A stretch of DNA of 43,624 nt, taken from an uncultured Eubacterium sp. GTDB lineage: Bacteria > Bacillota_A > Clostridia > Lachnospirales > Lachnospiraceae. Where the stretch lies: NCBI GenBank assembly GCA_948468465.1, contig CAOKJJ010000018.1, forward strand, positions 1 to 43,624, read 5' to 3'. The notes beneath the pieces are model-generated. The model saw nothing but the letters and a program-made list of their open reading frames with translations. It was not told where the DNA came from and did not search any database. Positions 17,912-26,401 of this stretch are shown here, one piece after another. Every line of letters begins with the position of its first letter. The first letter of the stretch is position 1. Both the position numbers and the translations under genes were made by a program.

Positions 17912-19486
17912 ATGGGAATTTATCTGAATCCGGGAAACAAAGGCTTTCAGGAGTCCATCCGCTCTAAAATATATGTGGACAAGACAAATCTGATTGCATG
18001 TACAAACGAACTTATAAATACAAAAGAGAAATATATCTGCGTCAGCAGGCCGCGCCGCTTCGGTAAATCCATGGCGCTTGAAATGCTGGCTGCTTACTAT
18101 AGCTGCGGCTGTGATTCCAGAGAACTGTTCGAGGGCTTTAAAATCGCGCGATCCCCTGCTTATGCACAGCATCTGAATCAGTACAATGTTATCTATTTAA
18201 ATATGCAGCAATTTCTGATCGAAGCAGAGTCCGGGCGTGTGACGGAATATCTGGAGCAGGAAGTACTTGAAGAACTGCAAAAAACATATGGCGGTCTTTT
18301 CACGCGAAAGGGCATAGGGCTTGCCCGCACACTGCGGGAGATTTATATACAGACGGACCACCAGTTTATTTTTTTGATTGACGAATGGGACTGTATCATG
18401 CGGGAACGACAGGAATCAGAAGCCCTGCAAAAGCACTATCTCGATTTTCTAAGAAATCTGTTAAAAGATCAGGATTTTGTAGCGCTTGCCTATATGACGG
18501 GTATTCTGCCTGTAAAAAAATACGGGCTGCACTCTGCCCTGAATATGTTTCGCGAATTCTCCATGACAGACCAGGCTGAATTTGAAGAATATACTGGTTT
18601 TACAGAGAAAGAAGTCCGTGCGTTATGCAGCCGGTTTGACATGGACTTTGCTGAAACGGGCAGCTGGTATGACGGATACAGCTTCACACAATTCCATCAT
18701 GTCTATAATCCCAAATCTGTGGTAGAAGCAATGCGCCGCCGCAGATATTCCAACTACTGGACTTCCACTGAAACGTATGAAGCGCTTAAAATCTATATGG
18801 ATATGGATTTCGACGGACTGCAGCCGGACATGATCCGTCTGCTTGGAGGAGGACGCATCAGAGTCAACACACGCAGTTTTCAAAATGACATGCGCAGCTT
18901 AAAAGTAAAGGATGACGTGCTTACCCTGCTCATTCATCTGGGTTATCTGGGTTATGATTCCGATACGCAAGAGGCATTTATTCCAAACCGTGAGATTATG
19001 GAAGAATTTGAAAATGCCATGAGCGTTGGTGGCTGGGCACAAATACTGAATTTATTAAAAGCTTCAGAACAGCTGCTGCATGATACACTTGCAGGAAATG
19101 CCGAAGATGTCGCAAAAGCGCTTGACAAGGCACATGCACAGGCAGCTTCTATATTAACCTATAATGATGAGAACTCTCTTGCATGTGCCATCGGGCTGGC
19201 CTATTACAGCGCAAGGAAAGATTATAAACTGATCCGGGAACTTCCTGCCGGAAAAGGCTTTGCGGATATCGCTTTTCTGCCGCTGCCGCATACGAATCAG
19301 CCTGCCCTGCTGGTAGAATTAAAATATAACAGCTCTGTGCGTACTGCAATCCAGCAGATAAAGGACAGACAGTACACACAGGCGTTTGATGATTATACCG
19401 GCAGTCTCGTGCTTGTCGGTATCAATTATGACAAAAACAATCCGAATAAGCCGCACAGCTGTGTCATTGAAAAAATCCAAACATGA
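17912..19486 (+). CDS. AAA-ATPase-like protein with C-terminal PD-(D/E)XK nuclease domain
   Basis: This 524-residue protein starts MGIYLNPGNKGFQESIRSKI, the standard N-terminus of the AAA-ATPase_like/DUF1703 family. The P-loop region is SRPRRFGKSMALEMLAAYYS (about residues 38-57), Walker B is FIFLIDEWDC (about 150-160). The C-terminal DUF1703 domain (PD-(D/E)XK superfamily 9) carries GFADIAFLP and LLVELKYN, giving the D...ExK pattern. Such proteins are often present in many copies in gut Clostridia and Bacteroidetes; their role is unproven, with proposals around mobile elements or defence. The frame is open to 17825 by read-through from the pseudogene, but AAAGG at 17900-17905 supports the ATG at 17912. 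The Uma2 gene follows at once. Confidence 0.9.
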   Translation: MGIYLNPGNKGFQESIRSKIYVDKTNLIACTNELINTKEKYICVSRPRRFGKSMALEMLAAYYSCGCDSRELFEGFKIARSPAYAQHLNQYNVIYLNMQQFLIEAESGRVTEYLEQEVLEELQKTYGGLFTRKGIGLARTLREIYIQTDHQFIFLIDEWDCIMRERQESEALQKHYLDFLRNLLKDQDFVALAYMTGILPVKKYGLHSALNMFREFSMTDQAEFEEYTGFTEKEVRALCSRFDMDFAETGSWYDGYSFTQFHHVYNPKSVVEAMRRRRYSNYWTSTETYEALKIYMDMDFDGLQPDMIRLLGGGRIRVNTRSFQNDMRSLKVKDDVLTLLIHLGYLGYDSDTQEAFIPNREIMEEFENAMSVGGWAQILNLLKASEQLLHDTLAGNAEDVAKALDKAHAQAASILTYNDENSLACAIGLAYYSARKDYKLIRELPAGKGFADIAFLPLPHTNQPALLVELKYNSSVRTAIQQIKDRQYTQAFDDYTGSLVLVGINYDKNNPNKPHSCVIEKIQT

Positions 19487-19506
19487 AACACGGAAAGGAG
19501 GATAAC

Positions 19507-20064
19507 ATGTCTGAAGCATTAGCCCGCACAAACATTTATACAGAAGATGATTACTATGATCTGCCTGAAAACGTCAGAGCGGAACTGATAGACGGGCAAA
19601 TCTATTACATGGGTGCTCCCAGCAGGGTACATCAGAAAATACTAAATTTTATGAATACAGAAATTAACATCTATCTTCGTTCCAAGAACGGCCCCTGCGA
19701 AGTCTATCCAGCCCCCTTTGCTGTCAAGCTCTTTCATGATGACAGCACGACTGTAGTAGAACCCGATATCAGTGTTATCTGCGACGCCCATAAACTGACA
19801 GACCAGGGCTGCACCGGAGCCCCCGACTGGATCATAGAGATCGTTTCGCCAAGCAATCCAGGCCATGACTACGTACACAAATTAAACCTTTACATGAACG
19901 CTGGTGTGAGGGAGTACTGGATTGTAGATCCCATGGAACGCGAAATATTCGTATATTTTCTGGAACAAAATAAATTTAAGGTTAAATCTTACAGTTTCCA
20001 GGACAAGATCAAAGTCAACATCTATGACGACCTATGGATTGCCCTCGCGAAACTGCAGCTGTGA
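19507..20064 (+). CDS. Uma2 family endonuclease
   Basis: This 185-residue protein belongs to the Uma2 (DUF820) family with a PD-(D/E)XK-like restriction endonuclease fold. Key segments are LIDGQIYYMGAPSRVHQKI, VVEPDISVICD, PDWIIEIVSPSNPGHDYVHK and VREYWIVDP, which supply the acidic and Lys residues of the fold. The true start is the ATG at 19507, preceded by AAAGGAGG; it lies 20 nt after the stop of the AAA-ATPase-like gene, so the two are probably one operon. The cellular role of Uma2 proteins is unclear. Confidence 0.92.
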   Translation: MSEALARTNIYTEDDYYDLPENVRAELIDGQIYYMGAPSRVHQKILNFMNTEINIYLRSKNGPCEVYPAPFAVKLFHDDSTTVVEPDISVICDAHKLTDQGCTGAPDWIIEIVSPSNPGHDYVHKLNLYMNAGVREYWIVDPMEREIFVYFLEQNKFKVKSYSFQDKIKVNIYDDLWIALAKLQL

Positions 20065-20080
20065 CCTTTCCATATTGTAT

Positions 20081-20127
20081 CCGGCAGCGGTTCTTCTCAT
20101 TCTTCTCATAAAAGTCCCCGCTGCCGG
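20081..20127. terminator. Hairpin between convergent uma2 and FGGY kinase genes
   Basis: The 10-bp perfect stem CCGGCAGCGG/CCGCTGCCGG (20081-20090 and 20118-20127) has a 27-nt loop and lies between two genes that converge. There is no clear T run, so efficient termination is uncertain. Confidence 0.5.
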
Positions 20128-20168
20128 TAATATCGTTTATCGTTCCGTGCCTTCTGCCTAAGCCAAGC

Positions 20169-21674
20169 TTACAAAATCATCTGAACAGTCTCTTTCCATC
20201 CTTTTCTCTTTTTTTCTCTTACCGCAGCATCCATCTTCGGCTCATATCTGTTTCTGCCAATTCCCTCCATAATCCTGCTGTCGTAAAGTTTCAGCGCGAT
20301 TCCTGCCGCATATGCCGCTCCTATTCCGGACATCTCTTCCGCCTGTGATACACTTACCCTTGTATGGAGCAAATCGCTTTGAAACTGCATCAGATACCCG
20401 TTTTTCGAAGGGCCGCCGTCTACCCGCAGCTCTGTCACAGCATCTTGTGTGTCCTGCGCAAAAGTCTCCACAATATCCATAATCTGGTACGCAATACTTT
20501 CCACCGCCGCACGTACGATCTCTTCCCGGCGCGTAGTCCGTGTAATGCCATATAAAAATCCCTTGGCCTGGCTGTTCCAGTAAGGCGCCCCCAGTCCGGT
20601 AAATGCCGGAACAAAGTACAGGGAATCATCCTGCTTTGCGGCCTGGCACAAGCTTTCTGTTTCCATCGGGCTGTCAATCATTCGGACTTCATCCTTGAGC
20701 CATGTAATAACCGCTCCGGTATAATTAATATTTCCCTCTAATACATAATTGACTTCCCCGTTAAGCTTCCATGCCAGTGAAGTCACAACGCCGCTCTTAC
20801 TGTCAATCGGCACCGTTCCGGTATTCATCATGATGGAAGAACCTGTTCCGTAGGTTGCTTTGATCATTCCCGGCTGTACGCAGCCCTGCCCAAACAAAGC
20901 CGCATGGGAATCTCCCAGCACACCCTGGATTGGCACCGCCTCTGGCAGAAGCCCTTCAAAATCCGTCATCCCAAAGCAGCTGTCCGAATCACACACCTGC
21001 GGCAAACACTCCGGCAGCACTCCGAAGATCCTGCATAGTTCTTCATCCCACCGGAGCTTGTAAATATCAAAAAGCTGTGTCCGTGAGGCATTGGAATAAT
21101 CGGTCTTATAAGAAACGCCGCCTGTAAGCCGGTAGACAAGCCATGTGTCTATCGTCCCCATCCCAAGCTCTCCGTCTCTCGCCTTCTGCGCTGCCCCTTC
21201 TACATTCTCTATCAGCCATGCAAGCTTTGATGCCGGAAAATAAGGAGACAGTGTAAGCCCTGTCTTCTGCCTGATAATATTCCCGTTTCCGGCTGCTTCA
21301 ATCGCGTCACAGATGCCCCGTGAACGGGAACACTGCCATACTACCGCGTCCGCCAGAGGCTTCTTCGTCTTCCTGTCCCAAATCAGGGCTGTTTCCCGCT
21401 GATTGCTGATTCCTACCCCCGCAATCTGCGCCGGATCAATCCGAAGTTCCCCTTCCTGGGTGTTGACAAGGAGCTGCTTGACGACACGCAGCGTATTCTG
21501 ATAGATTTCTTCCGGATCATGAGACACCCAGCCCGCCTCGTTTACAATCTGGCGGTGGGGCAAATCTTCCCTGTGAAGCATCCGGCCATTTTCATCAAAC
21601 AGCAGCGCTTTTGTCCCCTGTGTGCTCTGATCAATGCCGATGATATATTTTTTATTCATTTTCTGCTCATCCAT
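20169..21674 (-). CDS. FGGY-family carbohydrate kinase (glycerol kinase-like)
   Basis: This 501-residue kinase has the FGGY N-terminal ATP-fold start YIIGIDQSTQGTKALLFDENG, the segments ISNQRETALIWD and VVWQCSRSRGICDAI, DTWLVYRLTGG...TDYSNASRT, GDSHAALFGQG, and a C-terminal GGPSKNGYLMQFQSDLL with SGIGAAYAAG. It phosphorylates a sugar, polyol or ketose with ATP. The closest named subgroup seems to be glycerol kinase, but GlpF/GlpD/GlpO partners are absent. Instead it is the last gene of a cassette with an isomerase-like protein and a two-subunit transketolase, suggesting a ketose substrate such as D-apulose. GGAG lies 8 nt from the ATG. Confidence 0.85.
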   Translation of the reverse strand: MDEQKMNKKYIIGIDQSTQGTKALLFDENGRMLHREDLPHRQIVNEAGWVSHDPEEIYQNTLRVVKQLLVNTQEGELRIDPAQIAGVGISNQRETALIWDRKTKKPLADAVVWQCSRSRGICDAIEAAGNGNIIRQKTGLTLSPYFPASKLAWLIENVEGAAQKARDGELGMGTIDTWLVYRLTGGVSYKTDYSNASRTQLFDIYKLRWDEELCRIFGVLPECLPQVCDSDSCFGMTDFEGLLPEAVPIQGVLGDSHAALFGQGCVQPGMIKATYGTGSSIMMNTGTVPIDSKSGVVTSLAWKLNGEVNYVLEGNINYTGAVITWLKDEVRMIDSPMETESLCQAAKQDDSLYFVPAFTGLGAPYWNSQAKGFLYGITRTTRREEIVRAAVESIAYQIMDIVETFAQDTQDAVTELRVDGGPSKNGYLMQFQSDLLHTRVSVSQAEEMSGIGAAYAAGIALKLYDSRIMEGIGRNRYEPKMDAAVREKKRKGWKETVQMIL

Positions 21675-21757
21675 ATATCTTTCTCCATATTTTTCAGGAG
21701 CCGCCGCAAAATACGCAAGCCCTCCGCAGCAGTTCCTTATTCGTTACTTTTCACGGG

Positions 21758-22720
21758 TCAGGCAAGCGTCTCGCGCACTTTCTTGGCAATCCCTTCCGCA
21801 TTCAGCCCATAATAATCAAATACCTCCTGGGATGTACCTGTAATCACCGGTGCGTCCGGCAATGACATGTTCACGATCTTCTTCGGGCAATGCTCGCCAA
21901 CGACTTGCGCAACCATAGAACCCAGCCCTCCAAATGGAGCGTGCTCTTCTACCGTGATAACTGCTTTTGCTTTCCCTGCCTCCCGGATGATCGTTTCCTG
22001 ATCCAGCGGTTTCACACAGTACATATCTACAACCGTGATACAGATCCCATCCTCCGCCAGAATCTTTGCCGCATCCTTTGCCGGTTTTACCATCTCGCCG
22101 CATGCAATGACAACCGCGTCAGCAGTTCCCTCTTTTGCTCCGTTCACTACAACCGTAGCACGATCCAATGCAAACGGGATCTCCTTGCCTGCTGCTTCAT
22201 ATTCATCATAAACCGGGTCTACCGCATTTCTCCCTACACGGATATAGGCAGGTTTTTCATCTTTTAACAAAGCCTCCGTAAGCTTCTTTGTCTGCAAATG
22301 GTCACTTGGCAAATATACCCTCATATTCGGAATGGCGCTCATAGCCGCAATGTCCTGCGCGGAATGATGGCTCATGCCCAGTGCGCCATAGCTGACGCCG
22401 CCGCTGATACCGATTAATTTCACATTTGTATTCGAATATGCCACGTCCACCTTGCACTGTTCATAGCTTCTCGTTGACAGAAAACATGCCGGCGATACCG
22501 CATAAGCTTTCTTCCCGCATTTTGCAAGCCCTGCCGAAATACTGACCAGATTCTGCTCCGCAATCCCTGTCTCTACAAACTGCTCCGGATAGGTATCGGC
22601 GAAAGGCGTAAAGGAACCGCTTCCTCTTGAATCGCTGCATAATGCCACAATGCTTTTATCTTCTTTTGCAGCCTCCATCAACACTTCACATATCATCTGC
22701 TTATTCGCTATCTTTCCCAT
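21758..22720 (-). CDS. Transketolase-like protein, C-terminal subunit
   Basis: This 320-residue protein carries the pyrimidine-binding and C-terminal domains of a split transketolase: VALCSDSRGSGSFTPFADTY, FVETGIAEQNLVSISAGLA (with the catalytic Glu of GIAEQN), GVSYGALGMSHHSAQDIAAM and VYLPSDHLQTKKLTEAL, then VEEHAPFGGLGSMVAQV. It needs the N-terminal subunit encoded immediately upstream (TAATG overlap at 22718-22722). Split transketolases are often dedicated to special sugars (for example D-apulose 4-phosphate or 6-deoxy-6-sulfofructose) rather than to the core pentose pathway. Confidence 0.92.
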   Translation of the reverse strand: MGKIANKQMICEVLMEAAKEDKSIVALCSDSRGSGSFTPFADTYPEQFVETGIAEQNLVSISAGLAKCGKKAYAVSPACFLSTRSYEQCKVDVAYSNTNVKLIGISGGVSYGALGMSHHSAQDIAAMSAIPNMRVYLPSDHLQTKKLTEALLKDEKPAYIRVGRNAVDPVYDEYEAAGKEIPFALDRATVVVNGAKEGTADAVVIACGEMVKPAKDAAKILAEDGICITVVDMYCVKPLDQETIIREAGKAKAVITVEEHAPFGGLGSMVAQVVGEHCPKKIVNMSLPDAPVITGTSQEVFDYYGLNAEGIAKKVRETLA

Positions 22721-23544
22721 TATGCCAAGGCCTCCTCTCTCGTTTTCAGATCTTTCATGATCTGCGCGTACTCTTCATCCGACGGTACTTTGTGATGCCA
22801 GTTTACTTTGTTCTCCATAACTGAAGAGCCTTTTCCCTTGACGGTATTCGCGATTAAGACCGTTGGTTTTCCCTTGACGGTTTTTGCTTCCTCAAATGCT
22901 GCATGAAGTTCATCCACATCATTGCCATCCTTTACATCAATCACATGCCACCCGAAGCTTCTAAACCTCTCATGCAGGTCGTCATGGGCCATCACCTCTT
23001 CGGTTCCCCCGGAGATCTGCAGACGGTTGCGGTCTACCACCGCACAGAGATTATCCAGCTTATAGTGGCTGGCTGCCATGGCTCCCTCCCATACGGAGCC
23101 TTCCGCCAATTCACCGTCGCCCATCACCGTATAGACCCGGTAATCCCGCTTGTCCATCTTGCCGGCCTTCGCCATCCCCACACAGACCGGAAGTCCATGT
23201 CCAAGGGAGCCTGAATTCATCTCAATCCCCGGCAGCTTGTTATTCGGATGCCCGATAAATTTGGAGCCGAATTTACTGAAAGTCTCATGCAATTCCTCCT
23301 TCGGCAAAAATCCTTTTTCCGCCAGCACAGAATAATATGCTTCCATAGAATGACCCTTACTCATAACAAAATAATCTCTGTCCGGTGCATCCATATTTTC
23401 AGGATTTATGTTCATCTGGTCAAAATATAACTCCACCAGGATCTCCATCACACTCATATCCCCGCCGATATGTCCTGCCTTTCCCGCACGGATCAAGTCT
23501 ACAGTATCCTGACGCAATTGATACGACAATGCTTTCAAATTCAT
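22720..23544 (-). CDS. Transketolase-like protein, N-terminal (thiamine diphosphate-binding) subunit
   Basis: This 274-residue protein has GKAGHIGGDMSVMEILVELY, DYFVMSKGHSMEAYYSVLAE, GSLGHGLPVCVGMAKAGK and the thiamine diphosphate motif GDGELAEGSVWEGAMAA...VVDRN (GDG...N). It supplies the cofactor-binding half of a two-carbon transfer enzyme, with the partner subunit downstream. AAAGGAAG precedes the ATG. It starts 27 nt after the isomerase-like gene, so it is co-transcribed with it. Confidence 0.93.
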   Translation of the reverse strand: MNLKALSYQLRQDTVDLIRAGKAGHIGGDMSVMEILVELYFDQMNINPENMDAPDRDYFVMSKGHSMEAYYSVLAEKGFLPKEELHETFSKFGSKFIGHPNNKLPGIEMNSGSLGHGLPVCVGMAKAGKMDKRDYRVYTVMGDGELAEGSVWEGAMAASHYKLDNLCAVVDRNRLQISGGTEEVMAHDDLHERFRSFGWHVIDVKDGNDVDELHAAFEEAKTVKGKPTVLIANTVKGKGSSVMENKVNWHHKVPSDEEYAQIMKDLKTREEALA

Positions 23545-23571
23545 AATAGTCTTCCTTTCTATCAGTTAAAA

Positions 23572-24975
23572 TCATTCTCCACGCAAGTAAGCCTTCACTT
23601 CTTCTTCAATCGGATCATACAGATCCGGCTTCACCCCGATATACTTGCATGCTTCATATAATACCGGAACAATGTCTTTATGGATTCCCACGCAATGATG
23701 GATATAAGGCCCTTCTACGATCTTCGCTTCCAGACGCTTGATGTTATCCACCTCTACCCAGAGATAGGTTCCCATGCCTTTCGGTCCGTCTACCCCCTTC
23801 GCCCTTCCAAGAAGCAGGGAGTATTCTCCATTATCCCCGTCAAACCGGCAAAGTGTCACATCCCCATGCTTTGCTTCCGCAGTCAGGCTGCCCGGATGGT
23901 CAAATGCCAGCGGATAAGTAAGCTTCGGCTTCTGCTGTGCCACAGACATCGGCCAAGGCCCGCAGTGCTGCAGCAATTCACCATTGGCGATATCCGGATG
24001 ACGAATCGTCCAGTCCGCGAAAAATGATCTGGTTTCACCCATACCTGCCGCTTCTGCCAAAAGCGCCGTAACCGCTCCATGAATATCCGTCTCACAGACT
24101 ACCGGGATACCTTTTTCATTCAGGATCGCATTTGCCGCACAAGGCATAATCCCGATCTCCGTCTGCAGGGCATTCCAGCACTGAATCGCTGCCGCCTGAC
24201 ATCCATATTGCTGAATCAGTTCCTCCATCGCAACCGCAAGCGCTGCAACATTTTCCACCTCATTGTCTTTGATTTCAATTTCCATCGTTTTCTGAATATA
24301 GGAAATCATATCCTTAAGCTTTAAGCCCTCTGCTTTTACGCCCTTGATTTTCTCCGTCAGCTCCGTCATCGGAATCGGTGAAAGCTGAATGTTGAACTTT
24401 TCAAGCAGCTCCCCTTCATTGCACATCGTCGTCCAGAAATCAAACGGACGGGTGGAAATCTGCAGGATGCGGATGCCGCGGAAAGTCTTCACCACATTGC
24501 ATACCGCAAGAAAATCACGAAGTCCCCTCTCAAACACCGGATCATTCAGTCTGCAGTTCGTCATATAAGTAAACGGCACCTGAAACCTTCTTAATACTTT
24601 TCCGGTTGCAAAAAGCCCGCACTGCGTATCCCTTAACCGTACTCCGTTCTCATCCGGCCGTTCATCCAAAGGCCCCCAGAGAAGCACCGGCACGTTCAAT
24701 TCCTTCGCAAGTCTCGCGCAGACATATTCTGTCCCGAAATTACAGTGCGGCAGGAATAATCCGTCAACACCTTCCCGTTTGAACTTCGCCGCGATCTTCT
24801 TCACATCTTCGTCATTATACAAAAGCCCTTCTTCGTTGATATCGTCGATGTCAACAAAATTGATCCCCAATTCCTTTAGCCTGTCAGCGGTTAAGCCGCG
24901 GTACTTAATCGCGTCCGGCGCACTAAAAATACTCCTTCTTGTCGGTGCATAGCCCAGCTTCATACTTACCATCAT
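23572..24975 (-). CDS. L-fucose/L-arabinose isomerase-like protein
   Basis: This 467-residue protein resembles the fucose isomerase C-terminal family and related uncharacterised sugar isomerases. Recognisable parts are the N-terminal Rossmann-like domain (VDGLFLPHCNFGTEYVCARL, VPVLLWGPLDERPDENG), AAIQCWNALQTEIGIMPCAA, GIPVVCETDIHGAVTALL and the C-terminal IVEGPYIHHCVGIHKDIVPV. E and D in CETD and H in HHCVG are candidate metal ligands. It would interconvert an aldose and a ketose. It is the first gene of the cassette read away from the LacI regulator. AAGGAGG supports the ATG at 24975 or the adjacent one at 24972. The true substrate cannot be read from the sequence. Confidence 0.82.
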   Translation of the reverse strand: MMVSMKLGYAPTRRSIFSAPDAIKYRGLTADRLKELGINFVDIDDINEEGLLYNDEDVKKIAAKFKREGVDGLFLPHCNFGTEYVCARLAKELNVPVLLWGPLDERPDENGVRLRDTQCGLFATGKVLRRFQVPFTYMTNCRLNDPVFERGLRDFLAVCNVVKTFRGIRILQISTRPFDFWTTMCNEGELLEKFNIQLSPIPMTELTEKIKGVKAEGLKLKDMISYIQKTMEIEIKDNEVENVAALAVAMEELIQQYGCQAAAIQCWNALQTEIGIMPCAANAILNEKGIPVVCETDIHGAVTALLAEAAGMGETRSFFADWTIRHPDIANGELLQHCGPWPMSVAQQKPKLTYPLAFDHPGSLTAEAKHGDVTLCRFDGDNGEYSLLLGRAKGVDGPKGMGTYLWVEVDNIKRLEAKIVEGPYIHHCVGIHKDIVPVLYEACKYIGVKPDLYDPIEEEVKAYLRGE

Positions 24976-25130
24976 TATTTCCTCCTTCTTTTTTAACTTC
25001 TTTTTGTTAACAGCTTTTTGTTTCCTGCTTTTTTTCTGCTTTTTGTTTGCTGCCTTTTGTTTGTTTCTTTTTTTAACTTCTTTTCTTTTTCTGCTTTTTG
25101 TTTGCTGCTTTTTCTTAACTTCTGCCCAGA
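24976..25130 (-). promoter_or_regulatory. Purine-rich, repeat-containing 5' leader of the isomerase gene
   Basis: The leader of the isomerase transcript (minus strand) is almost pure A/G with scattered C, made of imperfect repeats around AAGCAGCAAACAAAAAGCAG and AGAAGTTAA. It includes no stable hairpin and ends in AAGGAGGAAATAATG. It may be an unstructured ribosome standby region or product of slippage. Confidence 0.5.
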
Positions 25131-25161
25131 TTATAACTTACTTCCTACTGAATTTCTTCAA

Positions 25162-25217
25162 TTAATTAAGTATTTTTCACTTAATTAATCACTTAATTCT
25201 TGTAAAATATTCACTTA
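25162..25217. promoter_or_regulatory. Predicted operator cluster between the isomerase and lacI-type genes
   Basis: A perfect 10-bp inverted repeat (TTAATTAAGT at 25162-25171, ACTTAATTAA at 25179-25188, 7-bp spacer) is joined by direct repeats TCACTTA starting at 25178, 25189 and 25211, spaced 11 and 22 bp, so all face the same side of the helix. The position between divergent genes suggests binding by the adjacent LacI-type regulator, although the usual central CG of LacI operators is absent. Confidence 0.6.
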
Positions 25218-25316
25218 TCCTTTATACTCAATTTATAAAAAACAAACTCGGTTAAGCAATGAACATAAATCTCAACTGCGCATTGAACTATATTTTAATC
25301 TGAAAGGAAGACAGCA

Positions 25317-26324
25317 ATGAGTATTACCGCAAAAGAGTTAGCAAAAAAAATAGGTGTTTCCGCCGCTGCCGTCTCCATGGCATTAAATAACAAACCCGGC
25401 GTCAGCCGCGAGACACGGCAGATGATCTTAGATGAAGCAGAAAAAAACGGATATGATTTTTCCCGCCTTTCCATGAAAAAACCAACCGGCAGGAATATAT
25501 ATTTCGTTTTCTATCGCAAACATGGCGCCGTTGTTACAGACACTCCGTTTTTCACACAACTGTCTGACGGAATCAGCGAAAGCTGCAAGGAAAACGGCTA
25601 TAAGCTGAACCTCCGCTATGTGTATGACGATGGTGAAACTCTGTCCGAACAGATCGAAGATATCCAGTATTCCGACTGCTGCGGCATCATCCTGCTCGGT
25701 ACAGAGATGAACGCGCAAGACTTTCAAAGATTCAAATCCCTTCCACTTCCCCTCGTGCTGCTGGACACCTATTTCGAAACGGTACAGACGAACTATGTTC
25801 TGATCAATAATGTACAAGGGGCATATCTTGCCACCTCCTATTTGGTCAAACGCACCAGACAGCAGCCCGGATATCTGCGTTCTTCCTATTCTATTGGAAA
25901 TTTTGAAGAACGGGCAGCCGGATTCTATCACGCGATTCGCTCCGGCGGCATGTCTGCTTCCAAATCTATCGTCCACAGGCTCACCCCCTCGATTGAAGGC
26001 GCCTTTTCCGATATGATGGAAATCTTAGAGCAGGAAGAAGAACTGGCACAGTGTTATTTCGCGGATAACGACCTGATTGCCGTCGGCGCGATGCGCGCAT
26101 TGAAAGCGAAAGGATACCGGATTCCGGATGATATTGCGATAGTCGGATTCGACAACATAGAATTCAGTAATATTGTGGAACCAAGCCTGACGACCATCCA
26201 TGTGCCGAAAAAAGAAATGGGGCAGATAGCCGCGGAACGCCTGTTTCATTTAATAGAAAAAAAAGAAACAACGCCTGTCAAAATCGAGATTGCGACTCGT
26301 CTTGTCAAGCGTCATTCCGCATAA
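25317..26324 (+). CDS. LacI-family transcriptional regulator
   Basis: This 335-residue regulator has an N-terminal LacI helix-turn-helix and hinge (ITAKELAKKIGVSAAAVSMA, LNNKPGVSRETRQMILDEAE, KNGYDF) and a periplasmic-binding-protein-like sugar sensor (about 60-335; GFDNIEFSNIVEPSLTTIHV near the C-terminus). It is divergent from the isomerase/transketolase/kinase cassette and shares the intergenic operator cluster with it, so it most likely controls that cassette in response to its sugar or a phosphorylated intermediate. GAAAGGAAG precedes the ATG. Confidence 0.93.
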   Translation: MSITAKELAKKIGVSAAAVSMALNNKPGVSRETRQMILDEAEKNGYDFSRLSMKKPTGRNIYFVFYRKHGAVVTDTPFFTQLSDGISESCKENGYKLNLRYVYDDGETLSEQIEDIQYSDCCGIILLGTEMNAQDFQRFKSLPLPLVLLDTYFETVQTNYVLINNVQGAYLATSYLVKRTRQQPGYLRSSYSIGNFEERAAGFYHAIRSGGMSASKSIVHRLTPSIEGAFSDMMEILEQEEELAQCYFADNDLIAVGAMRALKAKGYRIPDDIAIVGFDNIEFSNIVEPSLTTIHVPKKEMGQIAAERLFHLIEKKETTPVKIEIATRLVKRHSA

Positions 26325-26368
26325 AAAACAAGAGCTTTGGCATTTACGTTTAATGCCAAAGCTCTTGT
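26322..26368 (-). terminator. Strong hairpin terminator between convergent genes
   Basis: A 17-bp perfect stem (26328-26344 and 26352-26368) has a 7-nt loop. On the minus strand it is followed by T6 (26322-26327), so it ends the secreted-protein transcript; on the plus strand it lies just after the lacI-type stop codon and may act there too. Confidence 0.9.
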
Positions 26369-26401
26369 ACCAGTATTATCATGGCTTTCTATTCAGTTAA
26401 A

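Noticed and set aside
20169..21674. Naming the FGGY kinase glpK
   Set aside because: Sequence resembles glycerol kinase, but the operon holds isomerase and transketolase genes and no glycerol facilitator, dehydrogenase or oxidase, so the substrate is left open.
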